Notes: generated from the letters alone by a model not told the origin. 64,000 bases of DNA from Acidobacteriota bacterium (GCA_026394015.1 JAPKZA010000244.1:1-64000); one strand, 5' to 3'; shown: positions 36,518-45,290, numbered from the stretch's first letter. Made by a program: numbers and translations.

Positions 36518-37768
36518 GTGTCATCCTTTCGCTATAAATTAATCACTGCTATTGGGCTGGCTGCCAGTTCGTTACGAGCGCATAAGCTGCGAACGTTTCT
36601 TACTCTTCTGGGCATCATCATCGGCGTTACCAGCGTGGTGCTGGTGGGGGCTGCGATTGAAGGGCTGGGCAACTACGCCGAAATCACGACATCCAAGGCG
36701 TTTGGGAGCGAGACCTACCTGATCGCGCAGATCGCCAATGTCGGGCGTTTGACCCGTAAGGAGCGCGCCGAAAAGCTGCGCGTGAATAAGCAAATTCGCG
36801 GCGAGGATGTCAGCTACTTGCGACTGACGACCGGTGATCAGATTCTATACTCGCCCTACCGGACCCGCATTGAGGACATCAAGCGGAACGAAGTGACTTA
36901 TGAGGGGGCGGCCATTCTCGGGGTGGCGGCGAATCTGCCCGACATCCGCGACGTGGTGCTGACGGACGGACGTTTCTTCACCGAACAGGAAGAGGCGACG
37001 CGGCAGAGCGTCTGCGTGATTGGCGATGAAGTGCGGGAGAAGCTATTCGTTGGCGTATCTCCGCTGGGCCGAAAGATTACGGTGCGCGGCGTTGAATTCA
37101 CGGTGCTCGGGGTGCAGGAAAAGCTCGGCAGCGCGGGCGGACGGTCGCAGGACAATTCGGTCTACATCACGTCGGAGGTTTTCACGCGACTGATTGGACC
37201 GGCGAACAACATTACGATCTTCGCCAGACCGCGGAAGGAATCGGGGCTGACGCTGGACCAGAGCCTGGACATTACCCGCGTCGCGCTGCGGACTCGATTC
37301 CGCACGCGCCCGGCGCAGGCCGACAATTTTGACTTTTTGACGCCGGATTCGATTCGCGCCTTTATTGATCAGATTTTGGGTTTGATCAAGGTGGTCGTCG
37401 TGCCGGTAACCATGATCTCGCTCGTGGTCGGCGGCATTGTGATTATGAACATCATGCTCGTCAGCGTGACGGAACGGACGCGTGAGATTGGCGTGCGCAA
37501 ATCACTGGGCGCGCGGCGGAGCGACATCTTGCTGCAGTTTCTGATCGAGTCGCTGATGATGTCGATGTTGGGGGGCATCATTGGGCTCGGCTTGGCCTAT
37601 GCGCTAACTCTGGGACTCTCCATTGCCTTCGAAGCGCCGCTGGAGATCACCGGAACTTACGTATTTTTGGCCATTTTCGTCTCGAGCACCGTGGGCATCA
37701 TTTCGGGTTGGTACCCGGCATCGAAGGCCGCAAAGTTGGATCCGGTAGAAGCGTTGCGGGCGGAGTAA
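36518..37768 (+). CDS. MacB/FtsX-type ABC transporter permease, first of pair
   Basis: A 416-residue permease. I use the GTG at 36518, preceded by AGGAAG. One N-terminal membrane segment (FLTLLGIIIGVTSVVLVGAA), a periplasmic MacB-type domain (about 50-270) and a C-terminal FtsX domain with three membrane segments (VVVPVTMISLVVGGIVIMNI; ILLQFLIESLMMSMLGGIIG; ending WYPASKAAKLDPVEALRAE). Such proteins usually act in mechanotransmission or efflux of peptides, lipoproteins or antibiotics. It is followed after 3 nt by a paralogue; no ATPase or membrane-fusion gene is in the neighbourhood, so the ATPase must be encoded elsewhere. Confidence 0.9.
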   Translation: MSSFRYKLITAIGLAASSLRAHKLRTFLTLLGIIIGVTSVVLVGAAIEGLGNYAEITTSKAFGSETYLIAQIANVGRLTRKERAEKLRVNKQIRGEDVSYLRLTTGDQILYSPYRTRIEDIKRNEVTYEGAAILGVAANLPDIRDVVLTDGRFFTEQEEATRQSVCVIGDEVREKLFVGVSPLGRKITVRGVEFTVLGVQEKLGSAGGRSQDNSVYITSEVFTRLIGPANNITIFARPRKESGLTLDQSLDITRVALRTRFRTRPAQADNFDFLTPDSIRAFIDQILGLIKVVVVPVTMISLVVGGIVIMNIMLVSVTERTREIGVRKSLGARRSDILLQFLIESLMMSMLGGIIGLGLAYALTLGLSIAFEAPLEITGTYVFLAIFVSSTVGIISGWYPASKAAKLDPVEALRAE

Positions 37769-37771
37769 GAC

Positions 37772-39031
37772 ATGACAGTCGGAACCATTTCGTTTACTGA
37801 GTCGATTTCGATGGCGTTGGACGCGGTTTGGACCAACCGCTTTCGATCGATGTTGACCATTCTTGGCATCGTGATCGGCATCACGACGGTGGTGACCGTC
37901 TCGAGCCTATTAACGGGCTTGCAGCAGGGCATTACGACGTTTTTTTCTGAATTTGGGCCGGATAACATTTTCATTGGACGCTATTCGGGAGACCCGAATC
38001 AGGAACCGCGGGTGAACGAAATCCGGCGGCGGGTGGTGGGCCCGGAGTATGCGGAACTCATCAAACGGCTCGTCCCGTCTGTGGAAGAGACGAGCGTGAC
38101 GATGTTCCTGCCTGGGATCATCGGCCGGAGCCCGATCACGGCTAAAGTGCCGGGGTTCGAATCGGATCAAGTGAGCATGCAGGGAGCCTCGGCGAGCGTG
38201 TTTATTACGAATCCGCGCAACTTCATCGCGGGGCGGCCGTTTACGCAGGAAGAAGAACAGCGGGCGGCACGGGTCTGCATCATCGGCCCGAAGCTAGCCG
38301 GGGCGTTGTTTCCGTCCGGGGGTGGCGTAGGCCAATCGGTGACCGTGGCGGGGCAGGAGTACGCGATTATCGGGATTACCGAAGAGGCCAAAGGAAGTTT
38401 TTTCGGAGAGAACCCGATTGATCGGCAGGTGACAATTCCTTTGTCCGTGGCGCGCTTGCGATACCCGGGGATCGACCGCTTCAGCGTGACCGCCAAGGCG
38501 GCACCGGGCCGACGGGAGGACGCGTTTGAGGAGATCCGGGGAGTGATGCGCCGGTTCCGGAAGACGCCGACCGCGGCCGAGGACGACTTCTCGATTACGA
38601 CGGCGGACCAGATCATCGCGCGGTTCAATTCGATCAACGGGTTGATCATTCTCGTCTCGACGGCCTTGTCGGGATTGGGTTTGCTCGTCGGTGGCATCGG
38701 AGTGATGAACATTATGCTCGTCAGCGTGACCGAGCGGACCAAAGAGATTGGGACCCGGAAAGCGCTGGGGGCGCGACGCGGGGATATCGTGCTGCAGTTT
38801 CTCACGGAGGCGGTTACCTTGACCGGCCTGGGGGGGCTGCTGGGGATCATTGTTTCGGTGTTGATTACGTTGATTATCGGCAAGCTCGTGCCCGCGCTGC
38901 CCAGCGTCGTGCCGATCTGGGCGATCGGAGTTGGCTTCGGCGTCAGCGTCGGGATTGGGCTGTTTTTCGGCGTCTGGCCGGCGTTTAAAGCCTCGCGGCT
39001 CGACCCGGTGGAAGCGCTGCGCTACGAATAG
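37772..39031 (+). CDS. MacB/FtsX-type ABC transporter permease, second of pair
   Basis: A 419-residue permease with the same plan as its neighbour: N-terminal segment (MLTILGIVIGITTVVTVSSL), periplasmic MacB domain, C-terminal FtsX domain (ALSGLGLLVGGIGVMNIMLV) and the same ending KASRLDPVEALRYE. The two are likely a heterodimer since the genes are 3 nt apart and of similar length. The stop abuts the stop of the convergent exported-protein gene. Confidence 0.9.
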   Translation: MTVGTISFTESISMALDAVWTNRFRSMLTILGIVIGITTVVTVSSLLTGLQQGITTFFSEFGPDNIFIGRYSGDPNQEPRVNEIRRRVVGPEYAELIKRLVPSVEETSVTMFLPGIIGRSPITAKVPGFESDQVSMQGASASVFITNPRNFIAGRPFTQEEEQRAARVCIIGPKLAGALFPSGGGVGQSVTVAGQEYAIIGITEEAKGSFFGENPIDRQVTIPLSVARLRYPGIDRFSVTAKAAPGRREDAFEEIRGVMRRFRKTPTAAEDDFSITTADQIIARFNSINGLIILVSTALSGLGLLVGGIGVMNIMLVSVTERTKEIGTRKALGARRGDIVLQFLTEAVTLTGLGGLLGIIVSVLITLIIGKLVPALPSVVPIWAIGVGFGVSVGIGLFFGVWPAFKASRLDPVEALRYE

Positions 39032-39616
39032 CTACTGCACCCGCAGGCGAAACGAGAGGGCGACCACGACGGCTTCCGGGGTCATGGTCGCCCACGGGAC
39101 TTGGAAGTCGCTGAGCCTGCGTTCGAACGGGAAGTTCGGGATGGGTGCTTCGAGAATCCGTTTGGCTTCCGGAGCGATGTCGAACAACATCTGGCGGGGA
39201 AGTTCGGCCGTCAGCCCATCACAAACGCGGCGGGAGTAGAGGCTGCGGCGGCCATCGGCTGGTTCAACAACGACGTCCTTTAAACGGAGCAGCGTTTTGT
39301 CGACGTAAGGCGTGGCGAGAATGATGACGTCGAACGACTCCCCCAGGCCGACACAACGACCGAGGAAGTCCATGGCCGAGCGGCCAGTGAACCGGGCACG
39401 GACGATGAGGCGGCCGCCAGATTCGCCAATACGGGGCGCTTCCAGGTAGGCGAAGGTGCACTTATCCGTTTTTGAGCCCCGGATGTACTTGCGGCCCTCG
39501 GTGGTAAAGACCTGCTCGCTGACCACCTTTTCGAGCATTCGAAACGTGAGGTGAAGTTCGACATCGGCCCAAGCCGTGACGGGCAATCCGAGGAAGAAGA
39601 GAGCACGGAACAACAA
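39032..39616 (-). CDS. exported protein of unknown function
   Basis: A 194-residue protein with a signal peptide (MLFRALFFLGLPVTAWA). The mature part is beta-rich (DVELHLTFRMLEKVVSEQVF; GGRLIVRARFTGRSAMDFLG; PYVDKTLLRLKDVVVEPADG) with long helices near the end; the layout of two amphipathic strands around a helix recalls lipid-binding TULIP-like proteins (DUF4403 or DUF1439 type), but I see no decisive motif. It has two cysteines in the middle and one near residue 130. It is divergent from the MoxR-type ATPase over 42 bp containing a 12-bp direct repeat. Confidence 0.65.
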   Translation of the reverse strand: MLFRALFFLGLPVTAWADVELHLTFRMLEKVVSEQVFTTEGRKYIRGSKTDKCTFAYLEAPRIGESGGRLIVRARFTGRSAMDFLGRCVGLGESFDVIILATPYVDKTLLRLKDVVVEPADGRRSLYSRRVCDGLTAELPRQMLFDIAPEAKRILEAPIPNFPFERRLSDFQVPWATMTPEAVVVALSFRLRVQ

Positions 39617-39624
39617 GTTCCCAG

Positions 39625-39650
39625 TTTACTGCGACATTTTTACTGCGACA
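39625..39650. repeat. 12-bp direct repeat in a divergent promoter region
   Basis: TTTACTGCGACA occurs at 39625-39636 and 39639-39650 (14-bp period) within the 42-bp gap between two divergent genes. It could be a regulator site or a chance duplication. Confidence 0.6.
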
Positions 39651-39658
39651 ATGTCCAC

Positions 39659-40486
39659 ATGGTCGTTGAATTGGATGGGGTCCGCCTCCACCTGGCGCAT
39701 CCCGATGAACTAAACATTGAATGGGTAGGGCAGGATGAAGTTCTGCGCCAACTGCTCGCCGCGTGGCTCGTGATTGATGAACGTGACCTGCCGATGAGCC
39801 CGCGCCTGGTGGGCAAGCCCGGAGTGGGGAAGACGACGCTGGCCTACGCCGCCGCGAAGCGGTTGGGCCGCGAGGTCTACATCATGCAGGCGACCTCGGA
39901 TACGCGTCCAGAGGACCTGCTGGTGACGCCGGTGATCGAAGGGGAGGGTCAGCTCCGCTATGTCGCTTCGGCGCTCGTGACGGCCATGATCCGGGGCGGC
40001 ATTTGCATTCTGGACGAAGGCAACCGGATGAGCGAGAAGTCCTGGGCGTCACTGGCGCCCCTGCTCGACAATCGACGCTATGTCGAATCGATCATCGCCG
40101 GCATTAAGATCAAAGCCCATCCGCTGTTCCGCATCGTTTCGACGATGAACGACGATAGCTCTACGTTCGACCTGCCGGAGTACATCCACTCGCGGCTGCA
40201 GCCGCAGATCCTGATCGACTTCCCGAACTACGACGAGGAGTTGGCCATCCTGCGCGAGAACCTGCCGTTTGCCGACGACAGCATTCTGGAGTACGTCACC
40301 GAGTTTTTGCAACACGCGCATGCGGCCGACGAACGCTACTCCGCCCGCGACGGCATCAACATCGCCCGGTACACGTGCAAGCTGAAGCATATGGCCAAGG
40401 ACTCCGCGATGGCCGGCGACGCCATGCGGACCGCGATTCTCGAAACGCTAGGCGAAGAGGCCCTGCGGTATGTTCCCCGGGACTGA
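39659..40486 (+). CDS. MoxR-type AAA+ ATPase
   Basis: A 275-residue single-domain AAA+ ATPase. The ATG at 39659 starts MVVELDGVRLHLAHPDELN; a longer frame back to 39551 only overlaps the divergent gene. Walker A is GKPGVGKTT, Walker B GGICILDEGNRM, sensor-1 RIVSTMNDD, and LQPQILIDFPNYDEELAILR plus the C-terminal helical lid follow. MoxR proteins are chaperones that assemble or activate partner complexes, generally with VWA-domain proteins. Here the partner gene overlaps by 17 nt and shows no recognisable VWA MIDAS motif. Confidence 0.88.
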   Translation: MVVELDGVRLHLAHPDELNIEWVGQDEVLRQLLAAWLVIDERDLPMSPRLVGKPGVGKTTLAYAAAKRLGREVYIMQATSDTRPEDLLVTPVIEGEGQLRYVASALVTAMIRGGICILDEGNRMSEKSWASLAPLLDNRRYVESIIAGIKIKAHPLFRIVSTMNDDSSTFDLPEYIHSRLQPQILIDFPNYDEELAILRENLPFADDSILEYVTEFLQHAHAADERYSARDGINIARYTCKLKHMAKDSAMAGDAMRTAILETLGEEALRYVPRD

Positions 40487-42302
40487 CGACGCCGGCAGCC
40501 TGCGGCGCGGCGCATGGCGCTATTTCCCGGTGGTGCCGGGCCGGATGGAGTTTGCCATCGAAGTGCGGCAAACCATTTTGAACGATCTGCCGAAGGTGGT
40601 GGCGGTGGAGTTGCCGCATACCTGCGAAGAGTTCTATCTGCGGGCAATCGATCGGCTGCCACAGTTTTCCGCGCTGATGTATCCGACGCCAGACGCGCTT
40701 GACTTGGACGACGATTCGTTCGTCTACGTGCCGGTGGAGCCGTGTGACCCGTTCGTCGAAGCGGTTCGCACCGCGCGGGAGATCGGGGCCCAGGTGCTCT
40801 TTATCGAACCGAGCTTGCAGGACCGGCCCCATATCCCCGCCAGCTATCCGGACCCCTACGCGGTGCGGCGGATTGGCTTGGCCAAGTACACCGAAGCGTA
40901 CCGGTTGAATCCCCCTCCGCGGCACGAAGACCTGGAAGCGCATGCGGCCGGGATGGCATGGCGGCTGCAGGGCGCGGACCCGTTTGCCGATACGCTGATA
41001 CTGGTTTCGTTCAACCTGCTCGACCCGCTTTTGGACGCGATGCAGATTCCGCAGGAAGAACCAGCCAAGCGCGTGAAGGCGTCCCGCGTGCGCCTAGTGA
41101 ACCCGGACCCGGAGTGCCTGGCCGAGATCACGACCGAGATGCCGTACCTGCAGCAGCGCTATGAACTTTGGCGCATCGCCCGCAAAGACGACGCCTTGAT
41201 CGATCGCCAGCGGGCCAACTTCGATCTTTTGCGCGAAGCGGAGGCGGCTTATCATAAGAGCACCGGGGACACGGTTAGCCACTGGCAGCGGCGCCTGCTG
41301 GCCAAGTACACCCGCAACCTCGCCAGGACCGCGAACGATCTCGTGGCCGGGCTGTTCGACGTGACGCTGGCGGCGCGCTCGATCGTCGACGATAACTACG
41401 GCTGGGAGGTTTGGGAACTCGCCAACAAGTACGCGGCCCAACAGATCGCGCCGGATATGGAGACGATGCGGATCCAGGCCGACGACGTCTGGCTGAACAC
41501 GAAGAAGATTCGCTTGCGGCGGCGGCTACCGCGGCCCAAGCAGAGGCTGATGCCGCGCGGCCTAAAGCAGCGGAAGAAGGAAAAGGAACCCGGCGATTGG
41601 AAGCACCGGCTCGACGGCGAATCGATTTGCAGTTATCCACCGGAGGATCTGGAGATTGAAAATTATGGCCGCGTCTTGAAGGACAAGGCACGGCGCCTGT
41701 TGAGCGAAGACCGCATGCGGGTGCAGGAGTTTACGACCTCGTTGCTGGATGGCATCGACCTGCGCGAGACGCTGCGGAACTGGCACAAACGCAAGATTTT
41801 CGTCCGCGAAGGGAACCGGATCAACGGCGACGTGGGGGCGCTGTGCGTGATCTTCGAGGAGGACCTGGACGACAAGTATACGTACTTGGCGACGTGGCAG
41901 GGCGAGCATCAAAACGAGTCCGACATGGCGTTCTACGCGACCGACCCGGCGGCGCACGTGGTTGGCCCCGGGATAGGCCGGGCCGAGTACGGCGGCTTTC
42001 TGATGACGCTGCCGGCGCGGCGCATGGCCTACGTTTGGAGCGATCCGGACTATGCGTTTGCGGAGTCGAAATCGGAGACCCTGCTCATGGCCGCACTCGA
42101 CTACTCGGTAGAGCGGCACGTGGTTTATGTCGCCGCGAAGCCGCCGCGCAGTGTGTTCCGTTCGATGGCCAGCCGACTGAATCGGTCGATCATTTACATT
42201 CCGATCGGAGCTCTTTCGAGCGATAAGGTGAAACGATTACGCGTCGTGCATATTCTAGATAGTTATGCGCGCCGCAAAGAGGCGAAGGATTTCATCTGGT
42301 AG
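40470..42302 (+). CDS. unrecognised partner protein of the MoxR ATPase
   Basis: A 610-residue soluble protein, start inside the ATPase gene (17-nt overlap), so translational coupling is likely. I cannot name the family with certainty. The N-terminus (EFAIEVRQTILNDLPKVVAV, then VELPHTCEEFYLRAIDRLPQ) resembles the start of TraB/ChaN-like or DUF5682 proteins, which also co-occur with MoxR ATPases. The middle is helical and basic (about 350-380 KKIRLRRRLPRPKQRL and RKKEKEP). The C-terminal third (LCVIFEEDLDDKYTYLATWQ to KDFIW) is alpha/beta with acidic clusters. No signal peptide or membrane segment. Function is open; an ATP-driven complex with the MoxR protein is inferred. Confidence 0.75.
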   Translation: MFPGTDDAGSLRRGAWRYFPVVPGRMEFAIEVRQTILNDLPKVVAVELPHTCEEFYLRAIDRLPQFSALMYPTPDALDLDDDSFVYVPVEPCDPFVEAVRTAREIGAQVLFIEPSLQDRPHIPASYPDPYAVRRIGLAKYTEAYRLNPPPRHEDLEAHAAGMAWRLQGADPFADTLILVSFNLLDPLLDAMQIPQEEPAKRVKASRVRLVNPDPECLAEITTEMPYLQQRYELWRIARKDDALIDRQRANFDLLREAEAAYHKSTGDTVSHWQRRLLAKYTRNLARTANDLVAGLFDVTLAARSIVDDNYGWEVWELANKYAAQQIAPDMETMRIQADDVWLNTKKIRLRRRLPRPKQRLMPRGLKQRKKEKEPGDWKHRLDGESICSYPPEDLEIENYGRVLKDKARRLLSEDRMRVQEFTTSLLDGIDLRETLRNWHKRKIFVREGNRINGDVGALCVIFEEDLDDKYTYLATWQGEHQNESDMAFYATDPAAHVVGPGIGRAEYGGFLMTLPARRMAYVWSDPDYAFAESKSETLLMAALDYSVERHVVYVAAKPPRSVFRSMASRLNRSIIYIPIGALSSDKVKRLRVVHILDSYARRKEAKDFIW

Positions 42303-42343
42303 TTCATCGCCGTTCTTTTCTGTGGACTTTCTCCGTCGGAATT

Positions 42344-42955
42344 GTGCCGGCGCAAACGGACCGAACCAGTCTGGGGCTGAAGGAAGCCTTGACGATCGGG
42401 CTCAACACGGCCGTCGACCTGACCGGCCGCCTGGATGGCTATTTTCGAAACGAAGCCATTAAGATCCTGATGCCCGATAAGTTGAAGCCGCTCGTGAATG
42501 GGCTCAGTATGATCGGTATGCGGGGCAAGGTGGACCAGTTCGTAATGACGATGAACCGGGCAGCCGAACAGGCCGCTCCGCTGGCCAGGCCGATCTTCGC
42601 CAACGCCATCAAGACATTTAACTTTAACGACGCTCGGGGGCTGCTTGCGGGCGGCGATACGGCGATCACGGACTTCTTCAAGAACAAGACGAAGGATCCT
42701 CTGGCGCTGGCGTTTCGCCCGCCAGTCGTGGATGCGATGGGGCAGACCGGAGCGACCAAGCAGTTCAATGATCTGATCGGCCGCTATCAGAAGCTTCCGT
42801 TCGCCAATAAAGACGTCGTGAATATTGAGGACTACGTCGTGGGCAAAGCCCTGGACGGCCTGTTCTACATGGTGGCGCAGGAAGAGACGAAGATGCGAAA
42901 GAACCCGGCCGCGCGGGTGACCTCCGTGCTTAAAGAAGTCTTCGGGCGACGGTAA
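42344..42955 (+). CDS. DUF4197 family protein
   Basis: At least 203 residues, family DUF4197: GLKEALTIGLNTAV near the start, EAIKILMPDKLKPLVNGLSM, FNFNDARGLLAGGDTAITDF, and the ending VVGKALDGLFYMVAQEETKM. DUF4197 proteins are normally exported. The GTG at 42344 is the first usual start codon, but the same frame upstream encodes HRRSFLWTFSVGIVPAQ, a plausible signal peptide, with only CTG (42296) or GTT before it. Either a rare start is used or the ATG was lost. The gene follows the MoxR pair by about 40 nt and its end overlaps the convergent methyltransferase gene by 26 nt. Confidence 0.8.
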   Translation: MPAQTDRTSLGLKEALTIGLNTAVDLTGRLDGYFRNEAIKILMPDKLKPLVNGLSMIGMRGKVDQFVMTMNRAAEQAAPLARPIFANAIKTFNFNDARGLLAGGDTAITDFFKNKTKDPLALAFRPPVVDAMGQTGATKQFNDLIGRYQKLPFANKDVVNIEDYVVGKALDGLFYMVAQEETKMRKNPAARVTSVLKEVFGRR

Positions 42956-43595
42956 GCCCGTCCCCCATCGGCAGCATGGAAAGCTCGATGCGAGGATCGG
43001 CGTGCAGTTTCCGATTCAAGGCTCGAATGGCGACGGTGTCGGGGTCTTGCTTCAAGGGGTCGATGACGTCGCCGTGCCACAGAACGTTATCGACCGCGAT
43101 GATCCCGCCGGGGCGGACGAGTTGGAGACAGCGTTCGTAGTAGGCGTCGTAGTTGTCTTTATCCGCATCGATGAAAGCGAAGTCGAACTGGTCGGCTTGG
43201 CCGGCGGCGAGCAGGCCGTCGAGGGTCTCGACCGCGGGGCCAAGGCGCAGGTCGACCTTATCCGCCACGCCGGCTTCGAGCCAGTAGCGGCGACCGATGG
43301 CGGTCCATTCTTCGCTGACATCGCAGGCGATCACTTGGCCATCGGCCGGCAGGGCGAGCGCCGTGCAGAGAGCGCTGTAGCCGGTGAAGACGCCGATTTC
43401 GATCGTGCGCCGGGCTCCGAGAATGCGGAGGAGTAACTGCATGAACTGCCCCTGTTCCGGGGTGATCTGCATGCGGGCGCGGGGGAGGGCGGCGGTTTCC
43501 GCGCGGAGCCGGGCGAGGAGCGGGTGGTCGCGGAGGGAGACCTCGCGGAGGTAGTCGCTGAGGGCGGCGGTCATTTCGATATGCGCAGAAGACAT
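42930..43595 (-). CDS. O-methyltransferase of the CCoAOMT type
   Basis: A 221-residue cation-dependent O-methyltransferase. Motifs: TPEQGQFMQLLLRILGARRT, then SAM site TIEIGVFTGYSALCTALALP, FDFAFIDADKDNYDAYYERC with the metal-binding Asp residues, and GGIIAVDNVLWHGDVIDP. It methylates hydroxyl groups of small aromatic (catechol-like) compounds by family; the substrate here is unknown. Encoded alone on the reverse strand with its 3' end overlapping DUF4197. Confidence 0.92.
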   Translation of the reverse strand: MSSAHIEMTAALSDYLREVSLRDHPLLARLRAETAALPRARMQITPEQGQFMQLLLRILGARRTIEIGVFTGYSALCTALALPADGQVIACDVSEEWTAIGRRYWLEAGVADKVDLRLGPAVETLDGLLAAGQADQFDFAFIDADKDNYDAYYERCLQLVRPGGIIAVDNVLWHGDVIDPLKQDPDTVAIRALNRKLHADPRIELSMLPMGDGLTVARRLL

Positions 43596-43644
43596 CGTTA
43601 CAAAGCTACCGCAACCCGTGGCAAAAAGCCGGGTTCATCGAGAC

Positions 43645-43986
43645 ATGAAAAGATTATTCTTGTCTGCCTGTTTGATGCTGGCGCTGGTCTTGACGCCTGC
43701 ATTTGCCAAGAAACAAGGGAGCGGCCGGAAGGCGATGCGCTCGGATCTGGATTCGGCGGTCCGCAACGGAAACCTGAACGAACAGGAGCGGGCGAAGTAC
43801 GACGCCGCGATGAAAGTGCTCGACGGCGCGCGCGGGAAGAAGAAGTCGGGCGAGACGGTCGACCGCACCGCCATGCGCCAGGCGATGAAAGACTTGCAGC
43901 AGATTTCGCGGAGCGAGAACCTGAAACCAGAGGATCGTGAGAAGTTGGCGAAATCGATGCATGCTAAAGGCCGGCGCGCAAAGTAG
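43645..43986 (+). CDS. small exported helical protein
   Basis: A 113-residue protein. The ATG at 43645 gives a clean signal peptide (MKRLFLSACLMLALVLTPAF, cut after AFA). The mature part is strongly charged and helical (LDSAVRNGNLNEQERAKYDA; GETVDRTAMRQAMKDLQQIS; LKPEDREKLAKSMHAKGRRA), in the manner of small periplasmic stress proteins. No family recognised. Its end overlaps the convergent sigma-factor gene by 23 nt. Confidence 0.75.
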   Translation: MKRLFLSACLMLALVLTPAFAKKQGSGRKAMRSDLDSAVRNGNLNEQERAKYDAAMKVLDGARGKKKSGETVDRTAMRQAMKDLQQISRSENLKPEDREKLAKSMHAKGRRAK

Positions 43987-44944
43987 CGGCCAGCGGCGGA
44001 TAGTCGACGAGGTCACCGGCGGCGACGACGGCGGCCAGCAACTCTTGCGCTTCGTGGCGCTGCCCGGCCTGGGACAGCGCCACGGCCCAGTTGAGGCGAA
44101 CGATGGACGTGGGCTTCACCTTGTACAAATTGCTATAGAGCATCACGATGTGCGGCCAGTCAATGGGCCGCCATAAATGCGCCGCCGCGATGCCGGCTTC
44201 GAGGTGCCAAGGGCTGAGCTCCGCCGCCTGCATCGCGGCCTCCAGAGCCTGGTAGCCGAGCACGACCCGATGCGGCGCCACGGGCGTTGGAAACCGCGCG
44301 GCATGGAGATAGAACAGAGCACGGAGCGCCTGGGTTTCGGCGGTGCCGAGGCCGGATTCAAGGAGACATTCGACGAGTCGGATGGCCTCTTCGCAGTGTT
44401 CCCCGCCCGCGGGGTAACCCGCGTTGAAGAGCAGGTACAGCGCGGTGTGGACGGCCGGCAGGAAGTCCACGCTCGAACTCACGCCCTGTTCCCGAAGAAT
44501 CCGTTTGGCCCGCACGAGACGCTGGGCGATGGTTTCCGTAGGAAGCAGGAAGCCTCGGGCGATCTCTGCGACGCTGAAGCCGCTGACCGTCTTCAGGATC
44601 AAGGCGACGTGGCTTTCCGGCGGGATGGAAGGGTGGCAGCACAGGAGAATCAGTTGCAGCGTGTCATCGATCGCTGACGGCGCTGCGAGAGGGAGCGGTT
44701 CGATACCGGGTTGCTTCGCGTTGCGGCGGAGTTGGTCGATGGCGTAGCGCCGGGCGGCGGTGTGCAGCCAAGCGGCGGGGTTCGTTGGGATGCCCTGGAA
44801 GGGCCAAAGGCGAAGCGCCCGAACGAGCGCTTCCTGCACCGCGTCTTCGGCCAAGCCCAGGTTAGCCGGACCGAATGCTCGCGTCAGCGACGCCACCATT
44901 CGGCCGGCCTCCCGTCGAAACAGGTTCTCGACGAGGTTCTGCAC
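43964..44944 (-). CDS. ECF sigma factor, ECF42-like, with C-terminal extension
   Basis: A 326-residue sigma-70-family factor. Region 2 (VASLTRAFGPANLGLAEDAV, AAWLHTAARRYAIDQLRR) and region 4 (ALILKTVSGFSVAEIARGFL, ETIAQRLVRAKRILRE) are followed by a long helical C-terminal domain with TPR-like character (AVHTALYLLFNAGYPAGGEH...AVALSQAGQRHEAQELLAAV). This plan and the adjacent DGPF/YciI gene are the marks of group ECF42, which has no classical anti-sigma factor. It is shorter than the usual about 400 residues. It is the last gene of a run that starts in the tetrapyrrole operon, 4 nt after the DGPF gene. Confidence 0.88.
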   Translation of the reverse strand: MQNLVENLFRREAGRMVASLTRAFGPANLGLAEDAVQEALVRALRLWPFQGIPTNPAAWLHTAARRYAIDQLRRNAKQPGIEPLPLAAPSAIDDTLQLILLCCHPSIPPESHVALILKTVSGFSVAEIARGFLLPTETIAQRLVRAKRILREQGVSSSVDFLPAVHTALYLLFNAGYPAGGEHCEEAIRLVECLLESGLGTAETQALRALFYLHAARFPTPVAPHRVVLGYQALEAAMQAAELSPWHLEAGIAAAHLWRPIDWPHIVMLYSNLYKVKPTSIVRLNWAVALSQAGQRHEAQELLAAVVAAGDLVDYPPLAATLRAGL

Positions 44945-44948
44945 GGGT

Positions 44949-45287
44949 TTACATCACGTCGACTTGGCGAATTTCGATACGACCAAAATCGATATGCGGA
45001 CAGCTCCTGGCCAACTCCACAGCCTCGTCGTAGTCGGCGGCTTCGATGACGAAGTAGCCGCCGATGATCTCCTTCGTTTCAGGGAAGGGGCCATCGATCA
45101 CGCCGAGCTTGGTCAGTTGGCGGGCCGTGCCATCTTGCAGCTTATTGCTGCCTTTCATGCGCCCTTCGGCCGCAAGCTTACTGGCCCAGGCGCCGTAACG
45201 TTCGATGACGGCCTGCATCTCGGCGGGGCTCATCGAGAAGAACGGAGAATCCGTTGGTTCGTGAAGGAGGAGAAGATATTGACTCAT
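44949..45287 (-). CDS. DGPF/YciI-domain protein, ECF42 partner
   Basis: A 112-residue YCII-related protein. It contains the name-giving motif GVIDGPFPETKEIIGGYFVI and ends with the usual strand HIDFGRIEIRQVD. DGPF proteins are almost always encoded next to ECF42 sigma factors, one or several per genome, and are thought to be part of the signal path or regulon; biochemical function is unknown. It starts 3 nt after the cobA-hemD stop and ends 4 nt before the sigma gene. Confidence 0.9.
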   Translation of the reverse strand: MSQYLLLLHEPTDSPFFSMSPAEMQAVIERYGAWASKLAAEGRMKGSNKLQDGTARQLTKLGVIDGPFPETKEIIGGYFVIEAADYDEAVELARSCPHIDFGRIEIRQVDVM

Positions 45288-45290
45288 GAC

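Noticed and set aside
39551..39658. Longer start for the MoxR gene
   Set aside because: The extension overlaps the divergent exported-protein gene and has no conserved residues.
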